Below the pieces are notes generated by a model that worked only from the letters and a program-made list of their open reading frames with translations, did not search any database and was not told the DNA's origin. From Rhodococcus sp. ABRD24 (GTDB taxonomy: Bacteria > Actinomycetota > Actinomycetes > Mycobacteriales > Mycobacteriaceae): a stretch of 64,000 nucleotides of DNA. This document shows, piece after piece, positions 8,123 to 16,452 of the stretch. Position 1 is the first letter of the stretch, and each line of letters starts with the position of its first letter. Location: assembly GCF_004328705.1 (NCBI RefSeq), contig NZ_CP035319.1, positions 3,534,001 to 3,598,000 of the forward strand, given 5' to 3'. Both the position numbers and the translations under genes were made by a program.

Positions 8123-9460
8123 ATGACCGACACCCTCCAGCCCGCCGTACACACCCCGATTCCGGGGCCGAAGAGCCAGGCCATCCATGCCCGCCGGACC
8201 GCGGTCGTCCCCGCGGGAATTCCGTGGAATCTGCCCGTCTACATCGATCGCGCTGTCGGTGCCTATCTGATCGATGTCGACGGGAACGCGTTCGTCGACA
8301 TGGGATCCGGGATCGGCGTGACCAGCATCGGTCACGCGAACCAGGCCGTGATCGATGCCGTCACCGAGCAGATCGGCCGCTTCACCCACACCCTGTTCGG
8401 AATCCTGCCCTACGAGGGCTACGTCACTGTCGCCGAGCATCTGGCCCGCACCACCCCCGGCACCCATCCGAAGAAGACTCTGCTCGTGAACTCGGGTTCC
8501 GAGGCGGTCGAGAATGCGGTCAAGATCGCCCGCAAGCACACTGGGCGGACCGGCATCGCGGTCCTCGACCATGCATTCCACGGCCGCACGAACCTGACCA
8601 TCACGATGAACCACAAGATGACGCCCTACGGGCTCGGGTTCGGCCCGTTCGCCTCCGACGTGCACCACGTCCCGAACTCCTACCCGTACCGCGACCGGCT
8701 CTCGGGCGTCGCCGCCGCGCACCGCGCCATCGACCACATCGAGCAGCGCATCGGCGCGTCCGCCCTGGCCGCACTGATCGTCGAACCCATTCAGGGCGAG
8801 GGCGGGTTCATCGTTCCCGCCGACGGTTATCTGCCCGCCCTCCAGGACTGGGCGAACGCGAACGGAGTCGTGTTCATCGCCGACGAGATTCAGTCCGGGA
8901 TGGGGCGCACCGGCGCGTGGTTCGCCAGCGAGCACTTCGGTATCACCCCCGACATTGTGCTGACCGCGAAGGCCATCGCCGCGGGTCTGCCGTTGGCCGG
9001 TGTCACCGGGCGCGCCGAGATCATGGACAGCGTCCACGTCGGCGGGATCGGGGGAACGTTCGGTGGCAATCCCGTCGCAGTCGCCGCGGCGGCGGCCGTG
9101 TTCGACGAGATCGACCGTGCCGGACTGCTTGCCGAAGCAGATCGGATCGGGTCGAGACTGCGCACCGGCCTCGATGCTCTCCAGCGTCGGCATCCGACGG
9201 TGGGGGAGGTCCGCGGAATCGGAGCCATGCAGGCATTCGAGCTCACCGACCCGAACACTGGTCTGCCGCTGGCCGGGGCGGCCGGGACGATCAGCCGCTA
9301 CGCGGCCGGCCGCGGCGTCATCCTCGTCACTGCAGGAAGCGACGGAAACGTTGTTCGCCTCTTGCCGAACTTCACCACCCCAGACGCGGAGATCGACTAC
9401 ACCCTCGAAGTGCTCGACGCGGCCCTGGCGGACATCGCCCAGGGGGGGAACGGCCGATGA
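8123..9460 (+). CDS. gabT: class III aminotransferase, probable 4-aminobutyrate aminotransferase
   Basis: A 445-residue cytosolic PLP enzyme of subgroup III. Visible motifs: NSGSEAVENAVKIAR (about 123-137), the AFHGR loop (151-155), VEPIQGEGG (220-228), Asp254 in IADEIQSGMGRTG, and the PLP lysine Lys283 in LTAKAIAAGLP. The closest known pattern is GabT, transferring the amino group of GABA to 2-oxoglutarate to give succinate semialdehyde, though ornithine or diaminobutyrate aminotransferases are related. No gabD (semialdehyde dehydrogenase) adjoins. It follows the MocR gene by 38 bases and is probably its target. The start is the ATG at 8123; the frame is open further upstream only as an antisense-type artefact within mocR. 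Confidence 0.88.
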   Translation: MTDTLQPAVHTPIPGPKSQAIHARRTAVVPAGIPWNLPVYIDRAVGAYLIDVDGNAFVDMGSGIGVTSIGHANQAVIDAVTEQIGRFTHTLFGILPYEGYVTVAEHLARTTPGTHPKKTLLVNSGSEAVENAVKIARKHTGRTGIAVLDHAFHGRTNLTITMNHKMTPYGLGFGPFASDVHHVPNSYPYRDRLSGVAAAHRAIDHIEQRIGASALAALIVEPIQGEGGFIVPADGYLPALQDWANANGVVFIADEIQSGMGRTGAWFASEHFGITPDIVLTAKAIAAGLPLAGVTGRAEIMDSVHVGGIGGTFGGNPVAVAAAAAVFDEIDRAGLLAEADRIGSRLRTGLDALQRRHPTVGEVRGIGAMQAFELTDPNTGLPLAGAAGTISRYAAGRGVILVTAGSDGNVVRLLPNFTTPDAEIDYTLEVLDAALADIAQGGNGR

Positions 9461-9491
9461 AGACACGATCCGTGCATCCAGCGGGACGGTC

Positions 9492-9836
9492 ATGGACCTA
9501 GCCCGGTTGCAGGCGCATGTGCGCGCCCGGTCGGAGCAGTACGCCGTCGAGAATGCGATCGTCAGGGACCCGGCCTGGTTTCTGTTGAAGCTGCAGGAGG
9601 AGGTCGGCGAGCTGGTGCAGGTCTATTTGATGCGCGCCGGGCAGGCCCGGGACAAAGGCCTGAGCTCCGAAGAGTTGGACGATCGGTTCCGTCTCGAGTT
9701 GTCCGATGTGCTGTGCCAGGTGCTTCTGATCGCCGACGAACACGGCGTCGATTGCGAGGCGGAGGTCGTGGCGCGCTACCGGTCGTGGGGATACGACTTC
9801 GGCCCCGACGATCCCGCCGTCGCGATGGTGACCTGA
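9492..9836 (+). CDS. MazG-like nucleotide pyrophosphohydrolase
   Basis: A 114-residue all-alpha NTP pyrophosphatase-like protein. Metal ligands fit the MazG pattern: Glu36, Glu37 and Glu40 in QEEVGEL, then Glu69 and Asp72 in LELSDVLCQ. Single-domain MazG proteins dimerise and cleave noncanonical or excess nucleoside triphosphates to monophosphate and pyrophosphate. The start ATG 9492 (MDLARLQAHV) is 31 bases after the gabT stop, so co-transcription with mocR-gabT is plausible, though the functional link is unclear. Confidence 0.82.
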   Translation: MDLARLQAHVRARSEQYAVENAIVRDPAWFLLKLQEEVGELVQVYLMRAGQARDKGLSSEELDDRFRLELSDVLCQVLLIADEHGVDCEAEVVARYRSWGYDFGPDDPAVAMVT

Positions 9837-9947
9837 AGATGCTGACCTGAAGGAGATGCGACCCGATGGATCAGCGATGACCTGCTGCTCGACTGCAGAG
9901 TAGACACCGGATTTCGGTACCTCGACGCCGTTGCTAGCGTCGAAGGC

Positions 9948-11114
9948 GTGCGTACCGAATCTCAGCGATCGACCATCCCGGCCTTCCACGTCATGGACGT
10001 GTGGAAGGCCGCCACCGAGCGGCAGCGCACTCATGGCGACGTGTTGTCGCTCGCGGCGGGGCAACCGTCTACGCCGGCGCCGCAGCCGGTGTTGCGTGCT
10101 GCCCGGGAAGCGCTGGACAATCATCTCCTCGGATACACCGAGACGTTCGGGATCGAGTCGCTGCGTGAGGCCATCGCTGACTACCACAGCAGGCTCTCCG
10201 CGATCGCCGTCGATGCCGACGATGTCGTGGTTACCACCGGTTCGTCGGGCGCGTTCACGCTGCTGTTCCTGGCTGCGTTCGATGCCGGAGACACCGTCGT
10301 CGTCGCCCGGCCCGGCTACCCCGCCTACCGCAATACGCTGACGGCGTTGGGCTGCAACGTGATCGAGATCGACTGCGGTCCCGAGACCCGATTCCAGCCG
10401 ACCGTCGCGATGCTCGAGGAGATGGACACCCCGCCGGCTGGGCTGATCGTCGCGAGCCCCGCCAACCCCACCGGCACCGTCATCGATCCCGCCGAACTGG
10501 CGGCATTGGCCCGTTGGTGCGAGGAGCACGACACGCTGCTGATCTCCGACGAGATCTATCACGGGATCGGATTCGGGGGTGGGCAGGTGACCGCGTCGGC
10601 GTGGGAGACCTCGCGTGAGGCCGTCGTCATCGGCTCGGTGTCGAAGTACTTCTCGATGACCGGCTGGCGTCTGGGCTGGATGCTCGTGCCCGAGAGCCTG
10701 CGCCGGCCGTTGCAGCGGCTCGCGTCGAATATGACGGTGTGTCCGCCGGCGATCTCGCAGTACGCGGCCGCCGCTGCGTTCACCGATGAGTCGCGTGCCG
10801 AGCTCGACGGTCACGTCCGGCGGTACGCGGTGAATCGGGAGCTGTTGCTGACCGGCCTGCCGAAGCTGGGGCTCACCGAGCTCGCGCCGGCTGACGGCGC
10901 GTTCTACGTATACGCCGACATCTCGCACCTCACCGGCGACTCGACGGCATGGTGCGCACGACTGCTCGCAGATACCGGCCTCGCGCTGGCGCCGGGCATC
11001 GACTTCGACACCGTGCACGGCGACCACACCGTCCGCCTGTCGTTCGCCGGGTCGACGGCGGAGATCCGCGACGCCCTCGCGCGTCTCGAGCGGTGGTTGC
11101 CCGCGCCACGTTAG
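9948..11114 (+). CDS. class I/II aminotransferase (AspB-like)
   Basis: A 388-residue PLP-dependent aminotransferase of fold type I. It shows SLAAGQPSTPAPQPV at the N terminus, GYTETFGIESLREAI, Asn173 in ANPTGT, Asp201 and Tyr204 in SDEIYHGI, and the PLP lysine Lys233 in GSVSKYFSMTGWRLGW. Length and motifs resemble the actinobacterial protein annotated AspB. Substrate (aspartate, alanine or an aromatic amino acid) cannot be told from sequence. Start is GTG 9948. It is the third PLP-related enzyme within 5 kb. Confidence 0.87.
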   Translation: MRTESQRSTIPAFHVMDVWKAATERQRTHGDVLSLAAGQPSTPAPQPVLRAAREALDNHLLGYTETFGIESLREAIADYHSRLSAIAVDADDVVVTTGSSGAFTLLFLAAFDAGDTVVVARPGYPAYRNTLTALGCNVIEIDCGPETRFQPTVAMLEEMDTPPAGLIVASPANPTGTVIDPAELAALARWCEEHDTLLISDEIYHGIGFGGGQVTASAWETSREAVVIGSVSKYFSMTGWRLGWMLVPESLRRPLQRLASNMTVCPPAISQYAAAAAFTDESRAELDGHVRRYAVNRELLLTGLPKLGLTELAPADGAFYVYADISHLTGDSTAWCARLLADTGLALAPGIDFDTVHGDHTVRLSFAGSTAEIRDALARLERWLPAPR

Positions 11115-11235
11115 GGGAGAAGGCCCCTTCCCCTGCGTCCCCCTCCTTCTGTGTCCCCCTCCTCCTTCTGTGTCAAAGCCCCACTCTTCGCACAATCCGT
11201 CGTGGTACCTGACCGGCGGCTGGCACCATGGGGGG

Positions 11236-11853
11236 ATGACTTCCGCGGCGACCCCCAAGGGCGAGCGGCGTCGTCAGGCACTCGTCGTTGCCGCAGCGGA
11301 TCTGTTGCTCGAGGGTGGCTTCGACGCCGTCCGCCACCGTGCAGTGGCAACGCGGGCGGGCCTGCCACTGGCGTCCACCACGTATTACTTCGGTTCGCTG
11401 GACGAGCTGGTGGCGCTCGCCGTGGAGCACAACGGAAACCGTGAACTCGACGCGATCCGCGAACGCATCGAGGAGGTGACGCAGCGCCGCCGCGGCGTCG
11501 AGTCCACCGTCGACCTCATCGTCGACCTGCTGGTGGGCCCGGATCTGGATGGCGAGGGTGACGGCGCCCGCGAGCGGCTGATCGCGCGGTACGAACGGTT
11601 CGTCGCGTCGGCCCGGCATCCGGAGCTGCGGGAGGTGCAGCTGCGGCTGCGTGCTCAGCTCGACGACCTGCTCACCGAGGTGCTGCGCCGGTCCGGCCGC
11701 ATCGTGCGCGAGCCCCAACTACGTCGGCTGGTGGCCGTGGTCGACGGTGTCGTGGTCGGTGCGCTCAGCGAGGTGGACCCTGATCCCCGGGGCATGGCGC
11801 GCGCAATGCTGCTCGACCTCATCGACGAGTTCGCGCCTCCGAGCACGCGCTGA
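11236..11853 (+). CDS. TetR family transcriptional regulator
   Basis: A 205-residue regulator. The N-terminal helix-turn-helix spans about residues 10-55 (RRQALVVAAADLLLEGGFDA, then VRHRAVATRAGLP and STTYYFGSLDELVALAVEH). The remaining helices form the ligand domain, which gives no ligand clue. ATG 11236 follows a run of G residues acting as ribosome binding site. It ends 36 bases before purB on the same strand, so the two may share a transcript. Whether it controls purB, itself or distant genes is unknown. Confidence 0.87.
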   Translation: MTSAATPKGERRRQALVVAAADLLLEGGFDAVRHRAVATRAGLPLASTTYYFGSLDELVALAVEHNGNRELDAIRERIEEVTQRRRGVESTVDLIVDLLVGPDLDGEGDGARERLIARYERFVASARHPELREVQLRLRAQLDDLLTEVLRRSGRIVREPQLRRLVAVVDGVVVGALSEVDPDPRGMARAMLLDLIDEFAPPSTR

Positions 11854-11889
11854 CGAGGGGCTTCGGGTCTCGCCGTAAACTGGGGCCTC

Positions 11890-13311
11890 GTGAGCCGCAT
11901 CCCGAACGTCCTTGCCAACCGTTACGCCAGCCCCGAGCTGAAGGCGCTGTGGTCGCCGGAGTACAAGATCGTGCTCGAGCGTCAGCTGTGGCTGGCGGTG
12001 CTGCGGGCGCAGGCAGAGCTCGGAATCGACGTTCCGCAGGAGGCTCTCGCCGACTACGAGCGGGTGCTCGAGACGGTCGACCTGGACTCGATCGCCGAGC
12101 GTGAGCGCATCACCCGCCATGATGTGAAGGCGCGCATCGAGGAGTTCAACGCCCTCGCCGGCCACGAGCATGTGCACAAGGGTCTGACCAGCCGCGACCT
12201 CACCGAGAACGTCGAGCAGTTGCAGGTGCTGCGGTCGCTCGAACACGTCTACGACCACGGCGTGGCGATCGTCGCCCGCCTGGGCGAGCGGGCAGCCGAG
12301 TACACCGGTTTCGTTATGGCCGGACGCTCCCACAACGTCGCCGCACAGGCCACCACGCTCGGGAAGCGTTTCGCGTCGGCCGCCGACGAGCTGCTCGTTG
12401 CGCTCACCCGTCTGCGGGAGCTCATCGACCGTTATCCGCTGCGCGGCATCAAGGGCCCGATGGGTACCGCACAGGACATGCTGGACCTGCTCGACGGCGA
12501 TGCGGCCAAGCTCGAGCAGCTCGAGAAGAAGGTTGCCGAGCACCTCGGCTTCGCGCACGTGTTCACCAGCGTCGGCCAGGTGTACCCGCGCTCGCTCGAC
12601 CACGACGTGCTGTCCGCGCTGGTCCAGGTGGGCGCAGCACCGTCGTCGTTTGCGCACACGATCCGCCTGATGGCCGGTCACGAGCTGGTCACCGAGGGCT
12701 TCCAGCCCGGCCAGGTGGGCTCGTCGGCCATGCCACACAAGATGAACACCCGCTCGTGTGAGCGGGTCAACGGCCTGCAGGTGGTGCTGCGCGGCTACGC
12801 GTCGATGGCCGCCGAACTGGCGGGTGCGCAGTGGAACGAGGGCGACGTGTTCTGCTCCGTCGTCCGCCGCGTCGCGTTGCCCGACGCGTTCTTCGCGATT
12901 GACGGACAGATGGAGACCTTCCTGACCGTGCTCGCCGAGTTCGGTGCGTACCCGGCCGTCATCGAGAAGGAACTCACCCGCTACCTGCCGTTCCTCGCGA
13001 CCACCAAGGTCCTCATGGCCGCGGTGCGCGCGGGTGTCGGACGCGAGACCGCACACGAGGTCATCAAGGAGCATGCCGTCTCGGTCGCGCTCGCGATGCG
13101 TGAGCAGGGCAAGGATCCGGACCTGCTGGATCGTCTGGCCGCCGACGACCGTCTGCCGCTCGATCGCGCCGCGCTCGACGAGGCCCTCGCCGACAAGTCC
13201 GCGTTTGTCGGTGCCGCCGGCGCGCAGGTGGACTCGGTGGTGGCGCAGGTACAGAAGCTCGTCGATGCCAACCCGGACGCCGCCCGATACGCACCCGGAG
13301 CGATCCTCTAG
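11890..13311 (+). CDS. purB: adenylosuccinate lyase
   Basis: A 473-residue member of the fumarase/aspartase superfamily. It carries out two beta-eliminations of fumarate: SAICAR to AICAR, and adenylosuccinate to AMP. The family signature GSSAMPHKMN is at about residues 277-286. Other conserved segments: HDVKARIEEF, TSRDLTENVEQ, and GRSHNVAAQATTLGKR carrying the catalytic histidine. Starts at GTG 11890. The length is slightly above the common 430-470. A strong hairpin terminator follows. Confidence 0.97.
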   Translation: MSRIPNVLANRYASPELKALWSPEYKIVLERQLWLAVLRAQAELGIDVPQEALADYERVLETVDLDSIAERERITRHDVKARIEEFNALAGHEHVHKGLTSRDLTENVEQLQVLRSLEHVYDHGVAIVARLGERAAEYTGFVMAGRSHNVAAQATTLGKRFASAADELLVALTRLRELIDRYPLRGIKGPMGTAQDMLDLLDGDAAKLEQLEKKVAEHLGFAHVFTSVGQVYPRSLDHDVLSALVQVGAAPSSFAHTIRLMAGHELVTEGFQPGQVGSSAMPHKMNTRSCERVNGLQVVLRGYASMAAELAGAQWNEGDVFCSVVRRVALPDAFFAIDGQMETFLTVLAEFGAYPAVIEKELTRYLPFLATTKVLMAAVRAGVGRETAHEVIKEHAVSVALAMREQGKDPDLLDRLAADDRLPLDRAALDEALADKSAFVGAAGAQVDSVVAQVQKLVDANPDAARYAPGAIL

Positions 13312-13335
13312 GTCGGCCCCCCGAACTACGACTGC

Positions 13336-13381
13336 CGGCAGGCCGGCGCCCCTCTCCGAGGAGTGAGGCGCCGGCCTGCCG
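13336..13381 (+). terminator. hairpin terminator after purB
   Basis: A perfect 15-bp GC-rich stem (left arm CGGCAGGCCGGCGCC, right arm 13367-13381) with a 16-base loop, 25 bases after the purB stop. There is no U-run, as is common for actinobacterial terminators. Confidence 0.75.
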
Positions 13382-13552
13382 ACGTTCTCGGCTGTCGCGC
13401 TATGTCGTCCGTCCTGGTGGCGGGGCGCGAGCGTTCGGCGAAACCGCCGGTTGCGCCGTGATCGATGCAGTACTGTGACCTCATTCGGCGGCGGTTGGAC
13501 GCGTGTCCAACTGTCGGGGTTGGTGCATCATCCAAAGAGGGGCTGAACGAAG

Positions 13553-15793
13553 TTGAAGAAAAAGAACACACGCCGGCTGCTAGCCGGCGCGAGCGCAGTC
13601 GCCATGACAGCAGGCTTCGCCGCATCGTTGGGCGTCGGGACAGCATCCGCGGCACCCGTGAGCGGATCGACAAATTCCGGCAGTTGGACGTTCAACCGAA
13701 CGATCAGCAACGGCACGCCGGTCCCGGGCGAGACGATCACCGTCACGAACAACATTCGTTGGAACGGCGGCCTCGCACCGACCATCAGCGCCTTCAAGGA
13801 CATTCACCCGGCCTGCCTGACGTACGTCGCGAATTCGTCGCGAGTCTCCGGCAAGGGTGTCGGCACTGATTCGAGCGACCCGACTGTCGTGCGCATGACG
13901 GGATCGTGGATTCGTAGTGCCGTCGACCGGAATATCGACTACACGGTTCAGTACACCGTCGGTCAGAACTGCGCTCGCGACGTCGCCCTGACAACCGGCG
14001 CCGGAATCTCCGCGAACCAGGGCACCGGCTCCGAAACCGCCAACGCGGGTCCGTCGATCACGGTCGCGAAGTCCGCGACGACGACCTCTTTGACGGTTTC
14101 TCCTGTTCCGCAGGTTGATTCGGTGTCGACGTTGACGGCGACTGTGTCTGGTGGTGTCGCTGGTGTTGTCGAGTTCTCGAACAATGGTGTTGTTCTGGGG
14201 ACTGGTACTGCGGTTGATGGTGTTGCGACGTATTCGTGGACTCCGGGTGTTGCGGATGCGGGTCAGTCGTTTTCGGTGATTGCGAAGTATCTGGGTGATG
14301 CGTCGAATGCGGCGTCGGTGTCGGTGGCGCAGACGGGCACGGTTGCTGCGGCTCCGGCGGTGCCGGCGGCTCCGAGTGATGTGGTTGTTTCTCCGGCTGC
14401 TGTGGTGGTCGGGGACACGGTGACTGTGTCGGGTAAGGCTGAGGCTGGTTCGTCTGTGGTGGTGACTGCGGGTGGTCAGACTTGTAGTGCGACGGCGGAT
14501 GTCGGTGGGGTTTTCAGTTGTGATGTCGTCGTTGATGTTGTCGGTTCGGTGAGTGTGACTGCGGTTGCGAGCAATGGTGTCGGTAGTGGTCCGGCGTCGG
14601 TTCCGGTTTCTGTCGAGGTTTCCAAGCGTGCGACGGCGACTTCGTTGACGGTTTCTCCTGTTCCGCAGGTTGATTCGGTGTCGACGTTGACGGCGACTGT
14701 GTCTGGTGGTGTCGCTGGTGTTGTCGAGTTCTCGAACAATGGTGTTGTTCTGGGGACTGGTACTGCGGTTGATGGTGTTGCGACGTATTCGTGGACTCCG
14801 GGTGTTGCGGATGCGGGTCAGTCGTTTTCGGTGATTGCGAAGTATCTGGGTGATGCGTCGAATGCGGCGTCGGTGTCGGTGGCGCAGACGGGCACGGTTG
14901 CTGCGGCTCCGGCGGTGCCGGCGGCTCCGAGTGATGTGGTTGTTTCTCCGGCTGCTGTGGTGGTCGGGGACACGGTGACTGTGTCGGGTAAGGCTGAGGC
15001 TGGTTCGTCTGTGGTGGTGACTGCGGGTGGTCAGACTTGTAGTGCGACGGCGGATGTCGGTGGGGTTTTCAGTTGTGATGTCGTCGTTGATGTTGTCGGT
15101 TCGGTGAGTGTGACTGCGGTTGCGAGCAATGGTGTCGGTAGTGGTCCGGCGTCGGTTCCGGTTTCTGTCGAGGTTTCCAAGCGTGCGACGGCGACTTCGT
15201 TGACGGTTTCTCCTGTTCCGCAGGTTGATTCGGTGTCGACGTTGACGGCGACTGTGTCTGGTGGTGTCGCTGGTGTTGTCGAGTTCTCGAACAATGGTGT
15301 TGTTCTGGGGACTGGTACTGCGGTTGATGGTGTTGCGACGTATTCGTGGACTCCGGGTGTTGCGGATGCGGGTCAGTCGTTTTCGGTGATTGCGAAGTAT
15401 CTGGGTGATGCCTCGAATGCGGCGTCGGTGTCGGTGGCGCAGACGGGCACGGTTGCTGCGGCTCCGGTCGGTAGCGTAGTGATCGCCGTGAACCCGGCCG
15501 CACCCATCTCGGGCGCCCCTTCAGCCATCACGGTCACCGGCGCAGACACGGGAACGGACGTGACCATCAAGGTTGGCGCCGAGACCATCTGCACCGCAAC
15601 GGTTACTGCGGACGGAACGGCCACTTGTACCTGGACCCCGACCGCTGCGGGCAGCCAGGTTCTGACCGTGGACGTCACCGTGGGCGGTACCGCGAACACG
15701 GTCACCAAGGTCGTCACCGTCGAAGCCGAGGAGGTCCCGGGCAGTCCCACCGGATCTCTCGGTTCGTTGGCCGGATTGCTGGGATCCAGCTAG
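13553..15793 (+). CDS. secreted Ig-like repeat surface protein
   Basis: A 746-residue exported protein starting at TTG 13553 after the ribosome binding site AAAGAGGGG. Residues 1-34 are a signal peptide (KKKNTRRLLAGASAVAMTAG ... TASA). Residues about 35-175 are a unique beta-rich domain of DUF11-like type (PGETITVTNNIRWNGG, two cysteines). Then comes a 185-residue unit made of a Big_3-like Ig domain (VSTLTATVSGG ... YLGDASNAASVSV) plus a second Ig domain (VGDTVTVSGKAEAGSSV), present twice complete and a third time as the first half only. A last Ig-like domain and a Gly/Ser-rich tail end the protein. There is no LPXTG motif or membrane anchor. Probably an envelope-associated or secreted adhesin-like protein; function unknown. 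The repeats use many T- and G-ending codons unlike the flanks. Confidence 0.85.
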   Translation: MKKKNTRRLLAGASAVAMTAGFAASLGVGTASAAPVSGSTNSGSWTFNRTISNGTPVPGETITVTNNIRWNGGLAPTISAFKDIHPACLTYVANSSRVSGKGVGTDSSDPTVVRMTGSWIRSAVDRNIDYTVQYTVGQNCARDVALTTGAGISANQGTGSETANAGPSITVAKSATTTSLTVSPVPQVDSVSTLTATVSGGVAGVVEFSNNGVVLGTGTAVDGVATYSWTPGVADAGQSFSVIAKYLGDASNAASVSVAQTGTVAAAPAVPAAPSDVVVSPAAVVVGDTVTVSGKAEAGSSVVVTAGGQTCSATADVGGVFSCDVVVDVVGSVSVTAVASNGVGSGPASVPVSVEVSKRATATSLTVSPVPQVDSVSTLTATVSGGVAGVVEFSNNGVVLGTGTAVDGVATYSWTPGVADAGQSFSVIAKYLGDASNAASVSVAQTGTVAAAPAVPAAPSDVVVSPAAVVVGDTVTVSGKAEAGSSVVVTAGGQTCSATADVGGVFSCDVVVDVVGSVSVTAVASNGVGSGPASVPVSVEVSKRATATSLTVSPVPQVDSVSTLTATVSGGVAGVVEFSNNGVVLGTGTAVDGVATYSWTPGVADAGQSFSVIAKYLGDASNAASVSVAQTGTVAAAPVGSVVIAVNPAAPISGAPSAITVTGADTGTDVTIKVGAETICTATVTADGTATCTWTPTAAGSQVLTVDVTVGGTANTVTKVVTVEAEEVPGSPTGSLGSLAGLLGSS
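14090..15467 (+). repeat. 555-bp tandem repeat, 2.5 copies
   Basis: Copies start at 14090, 14645 and 15200; the third stops matching at 15468, in mid-unit. Read side by side, copies 1 and 2 appear identical over 555 bases, and the partial copy 3 shows a single visible change (G at 14302 is C at 15412). The period is a multiple of three, so copy-number changes would keep the frame. Near-identity at silent positions means recent expansion or active gene conversion. Confidence 0.95.
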
Positions 15794-15833
15794 TCGGTAA
15801 AATCAGTCGGGCAGCGTAAGTACGCCATTCGGC

Positions 15834-15871
15834 AACGAGCCCCCATCGGAGAGATCCGTTGGGGGCTCGTT
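15834..15871 (+). terminator. hairpin terminator after the Ig-repeat gene
   Basis: A perfect 12-bp stem (AACGAGCCCCCA with its complement at 15860-15871) and 14-base loop, 40 bases after the stop codon of the surface protein and before the convergent MarR gene. Confidence 0.75.
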
Positions 15872-15931
15872 CGGTACTTCAGTCGCCGCGGCGGGGTTGT
15901 GCGTCGAGCCGTGGCCGACGGTCGAGGAGAG

Positions 15932-16363
15932 TCAGCAGTCGTCGGGCGCGAGCTTGCCGAGGATCCGGCGCAGCTCGGCGCGGTCGTGGGCATCGAGCGA
16001 GCCGAAGAAGTCCGCGGCCTGGGCGTCGCGTGCGGCCGACATCTCGGTGATCAGCTTCAGGCCGGTGTCGGTGAGCTGCACGCAGACGGCACGACGGTCG
16101 ACGCCGTCGGCGACGCGCTCGACGAGATTGCGTTTCTGTAGCCGGTCGACCACCTCGGTGGCTGATCGGGGCGCGATGCTCAGTGCCTTCGCGACGTCGC
16201 CCAGTCGTGGTCGGCCGTCGGCCTCGTGGTGGATGACGCGCAGCGCACGGAACTCGTGGGGCGAGAGTTCCCATGGCTCGAGCGCGGTGAACCAGTTCCG
16301 ACGCAGGGTCCGGGATGTCGACATCACGAGATCGCGGAGCTCTTCGGCGGGTACCTCCGTCAT
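15932..16363 (-). CDS. MarR family transcriptional regulator
   Basis: A 143-residue winged-helix regulator: LSPHEFRALRVIHHEADGRP then RLGDVAKALSIAPRSATEVV (recognition helix about 55-75) and the wing DRRAVCVQLTDTG. MarR proteins bind as dimers to palindromes and are released by small phenolic or drug-like ligands. It is divergent from a multidrug-type ABC exporter with a 90-base shared control region holding phased repeats, so it most likely represses that exporter and itself. Confidence 0.9.
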   Translation of the reverse strand: MTEVPAEELRDLVMSTSRTLRRNWFTALEPWELSPHEFRALRVIHHEADGRPRLGDVAKALSIAPRSATEVVDRLQKRNLVERVADGVDRRAVCVQLTDTGLKLITEMSAARDAQAADFFGSLDAHDRAELRRILGKLAPDDC

Positions 16364-16376
16364 GGTGCCGGAGCTT

Positions 16377-16414
16377 ACCTCACTTGACAGCTACCTCATG
16401 TTGAGGCAACCTCA
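16377..16414. promoter_or_regulatory. phased ACCTCA repeats and palindrome, likely MarR operator
   Basis: ACCTCA occurs at 16377, 16393 and 16409, exactly 16 bases apart, between the divergent marR and ABC exporter genes. The central copy is half of the palindrome CCTCA-TGT-TGAGG (16394-16406). A palindrome of this size fits one MarR dimer; the flanking half-sites could hold further dimers. Seen directly; protein binding is inferred. Confidence 0.6.
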
Positions 16415-16452
16415 GTAATTGGCTTGCCCCGACTTCCGAGAGGGGTGGTGTA

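Noticed and set aside
8090..9493. A 467-codon minus-strand frame opposite gabT
   Set aside because: Antisense shadow; the plus-strand aminotransferase motifs are unambiguous.
14090..15467. CRISPR-like regular repeats
   Set aside because: The repeats are 555 bp, directly adjoining, coding and without spacers; no cas genes are present.
13553..15793. Sortase-anchored cell-wall protein
   Set aside because: No LPXTG-like motif, terminal hydrophobic helix or basic tail; the C terminus is Gly/Ser/Leu only.
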